This document shows positions 62,685-64,000 of a stretch of 64,000 bases of DNA, one piece after another; within the stretch, counting starts at the first letter, position 1; each line of letters opens with the position of its first letter. The stretch is taken from assembly GCF_014639795.1 (NCBI RefSeq), contig NZ_BMGC01000012.1, positions 1 through 64,000 of the forward strand. The letters run 5' to 3'. This DNA is from Gordonia jinhuaensis. Its GTDB lineage: Bacteria > Actinomycetota > Actinomycetes > Mycobacteriales > Mycobacteriaceae. Under the pieces are notes generated by a model. It saw only the letters and a program-made list of their open reading frames with translations, had not been told where the DNA came from and ran no database searches. Made by a program: the position numbers and the translations under genes.

Positions 62685-63806
62685 ATGACTCTTCCCGAGT
62701 TCTGGTTCTGCCTGATCGCCTTCATGTTCTTCGCCTACTTCGTGCTCGAGGGCTTCGATTTCGGCGTCGGCATCCTGATGGGCTTCGTCGGACGGGGGCG
62801 CACCGGCCTCGACGGCGACACCCGACGGCGTGTGCTGCTCAACACCATCGGCCCGGTCTGGGACGGTAACGAGGTGTGGCTGCTCACCGCGGGCGGTTCG
62901 CTGTTCGCGGCCTTCCCGGAGTGGTACGCGACGATGTTCTCCGGGTTCTACATCCCGCTGTTCATCATCTTGGTCGCATTGATCCTGCGCATCTGCGCGA
63001 TCGAGTGGCGTCCCAAGATCGACGATGCGCGCTGGCGCCTGGCGGCCGACATCGGTATCGGTATCGGCTCGTGGATCCCGCCGATCCTGTGGGGTGTGGC
63101 ATTCGCAAATGTCGTGCGCGGTGTGCCGATCGACGCGAACAAGCAGTTCACCGGCAGCTTCTGGAGTCTGCTGAACCCGTATGCACTGCTCGGCGGTGTG
63201 ACGCTGCTGCTGGTCTTCATCACCCACGGCGCGTTGTTCATCGCGATCAAGACCGCAGGCGAGATGCGCAAAGACGCACTGCGCTACGCCAAGGGCATCG
63301 GCCTGCCCGCCGGACTGGTCGCCGCGGCGTTCCTGCTGTGGACCCAGATCTCCTACGGCAAGACCTGGACCTGGGTGGTGATCGCGTTGGCCGTGGTCGC
63401 GGTGGCGGTGTGCCTGGTGGCGACCTACCTGGAGAAGGAAGGTATCGGTTTCGCCGCGACGACGGCGGCCATCGGTCTGACGGTGATCCTGCTGTTCGGA
63501 TCGTTGTGGCGCAACGTGATGCCCTCGACCACGAATCCCGCCTACAGCCTGACGATCGACAACGCGTCCTCGTCGCACTACACACTGGTGGTGATGACCT
63601 GGGCGGCGGTGATCGTCGCGCCGGTGGTGCTGATCTATCAGGGGTGGACCTACTGGGTGTTCAAACACCGTCTCACCACCCAGTCCATGCCGCCCAACTC
63701 GGGGCTGAAACTCCGGCCGGAGACGGCATCGGCGGTGTCGGCGACCGGTGTCAGCGGCGGAGCGGCGACCGGGGGGACGAGCTCCGGAGGACGGCACGAG
63801 GGCTGA
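62685..63806 (+). CDS. cydB: Cytochrome bd oxidase subunit II
   Basis: A 373-residue polytopic protein with FVLEGFDFGVGIL, GPVWDGNEVWLLTAGGSLFAAFPEWYATMFSGFYIPL and RKDALRYAKGIG that mark CydB. It forms the heterodimeric oxidase with CydA. The last 35 residues are a Gly/Ser/Ala-rich extension. Its stop overlaps the cydD start (ATGA). Confidence 0.93.
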   Translation: MTLPEFWFCLIAFMFFAYFVLEGFDFGVGILMGFVGRGRTGLDGDTRRRVLLNTIGPVWDGNEVWLLTAGGSLFAAFPEWYATMFSGFYIPLFIILVALILRICAIEWRPKIDDARWRLAADIGIGIGSWIPPILWGVAFANVVRGVPIDANKQFTGSFWSLLNPYALLGGVTLLLVFITHGALFIAIKTAGEMRKDALRYAKGIGLPAGLVAAAFLLWTQISYGKTWTWVVIALAVVAVAVCLVATYLEKEGIGFAATTAAIGLTVILLFGSLWRNVMPSTTNPAYSLTIDNASSSHYTLVVMTWAAVIVAPVVLIYQGWTYWVFKHRLTTQSMPPNSGLKLRPETASAVSATGVSGGAATGGTSSGGRHEG

Positions 63807-64000
63807 TGGCAGCCAACGTCGCCCAGGGTGATGCCCTCGGCGGGCTCGACACGCCGGCCTCGACACCGGCACGGCAACAGCCCACGCGGCGTCCGCCGCT
63901 GGACCCACGACTACTGCGGCATTCGCGTACCTCGCGCGTCTATCTGGTGGTGACCGCGGGATCGGGAGTCCTCGGAGCCATTACGGTGATCGTGATCGCT
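63806..64000 (+). CDS. cydD: CydD, ABC transporter for cytochrome bd assembly (N-terminal part, cut by the window edge)
   Basis: Only the first 65 codons are present: a disordered Pro/Ala/Gln-rich leader, then PPLDPRLLRHSRTSRVYLVV followed by GSGVLGAITVIVIA, the first helix of a CydD-type exporter. The CydDC pair exports thiols and is needed for bd oxidase assembly. Position after cydB and the ATGA overlap support the call; the ATPase domain lies outside the window. Confidence 0.75.
   Translation, partial: MAANVAQGDALGGLDTPASTPARQQPTRRPPLDPRLLRHSRTSRVYLVVTAGSGVLGAITVIVIA

Noticed and set aside
61116-63908. A 930-codon open frame antisense to cydA and cydB
   Set aside because: Composition is Arg/His/Asp-rich with no domain; typical of GC-rich antisense shadow, whereas CydA and CydB motifs are unmistakable.
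1-64000. tRNA, rRNA or riboswitch genes
   Set aside because: No cloverleaf, rRNA or known riboswitch consensus was recognised by eye; a covariance-model search would be needed to exclude small RNAs.

Overview
The window is GC-rich DNA from a mycolic-acid actinobacterium (order Mycobacteriales). It looks most like Gordonia or a close relative, which is inferred from gene content and not from a database search. The supporting genes are a mycothiol gene (mshA), a full set of type VII (ESX) secretion core genes, DUF3073, a purL/purF/purM/ygfZ/pabC neighbourhood with the same gene order as the Mycobacterium tuberculosis Rv0803-Rv0812 region, and cydABD. No rRNA, tRNA or CRISPR array was recognised.

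Layout. 1-2172: the end of an IS3-family transposase abuts the tail of a family 2 glycosyltransferase, followed by a membrane glycosyltransferase-like gene broken by an in-frame TGA and a frameshift, so this is a decaying polysaccharide locus. 2214-5501: a secreted glycoside hydrolase, a type B carboxylesterase and a small lipoprotein. 5537-9166: a zinc-type ABC importer (binding protein, ATPase, two permeases) behind a candidate Zur box. 9278-12365: an alpha/beta hydrolase, mshA and a YbjN-like gene with overlapping stops and starts. 12481-14059: an acyl-CoA ligase gene with a frame-breaking deletion. 14329-27972: ESX core genes eccE, eccB, mycP, eccD, eccC and eccA in alternating orientation, with no substrate genes. 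28037-30319: purL. 30337-35174: a TetR gene divergent from a thiolase-like aldolase and DUF35 pair, then an MFS exporter divergent from its own TetR gene. 35190-40085: a PucR regulator divergent from a CoA-acylating aldehyde dehydrogenase and a transaminase, probably for beta-alanine or a similar omega-amino acid. 40218-45005: assorted oxygenase, hypothetical and secreted hydrolase genes. 45033-48225: a glutamate-cysteine ligase-like enzyme and an ArsR plus CDF metal efflux pair. 48234-60942: SCP2-like, purF, a four-gene peptide ABC transporter, purM, DUF3073, MOSC, ygfZ and pabC. 61098-64000: cydA, cydB and the start of cydD.

The most unusual material is non-coding. Short tandem repeats occur at seven places; three arrays contain the stop codon of the adjacent gene and one fills the eccD-eccC divergent promoter region. 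Two intergenic palindromes (40105-40164 and 57690-57747) share an odd design, with long perfect outer arms around a perfectly palindromic core on the same centre. EccE carries a tail of about 200 residues rich in Pro, Gln and Gly. Several clear dyads sit in front of regulator/target pairs. Four genes or gene pieces are disrupted, so strain-level decay or assembly error must be considered.
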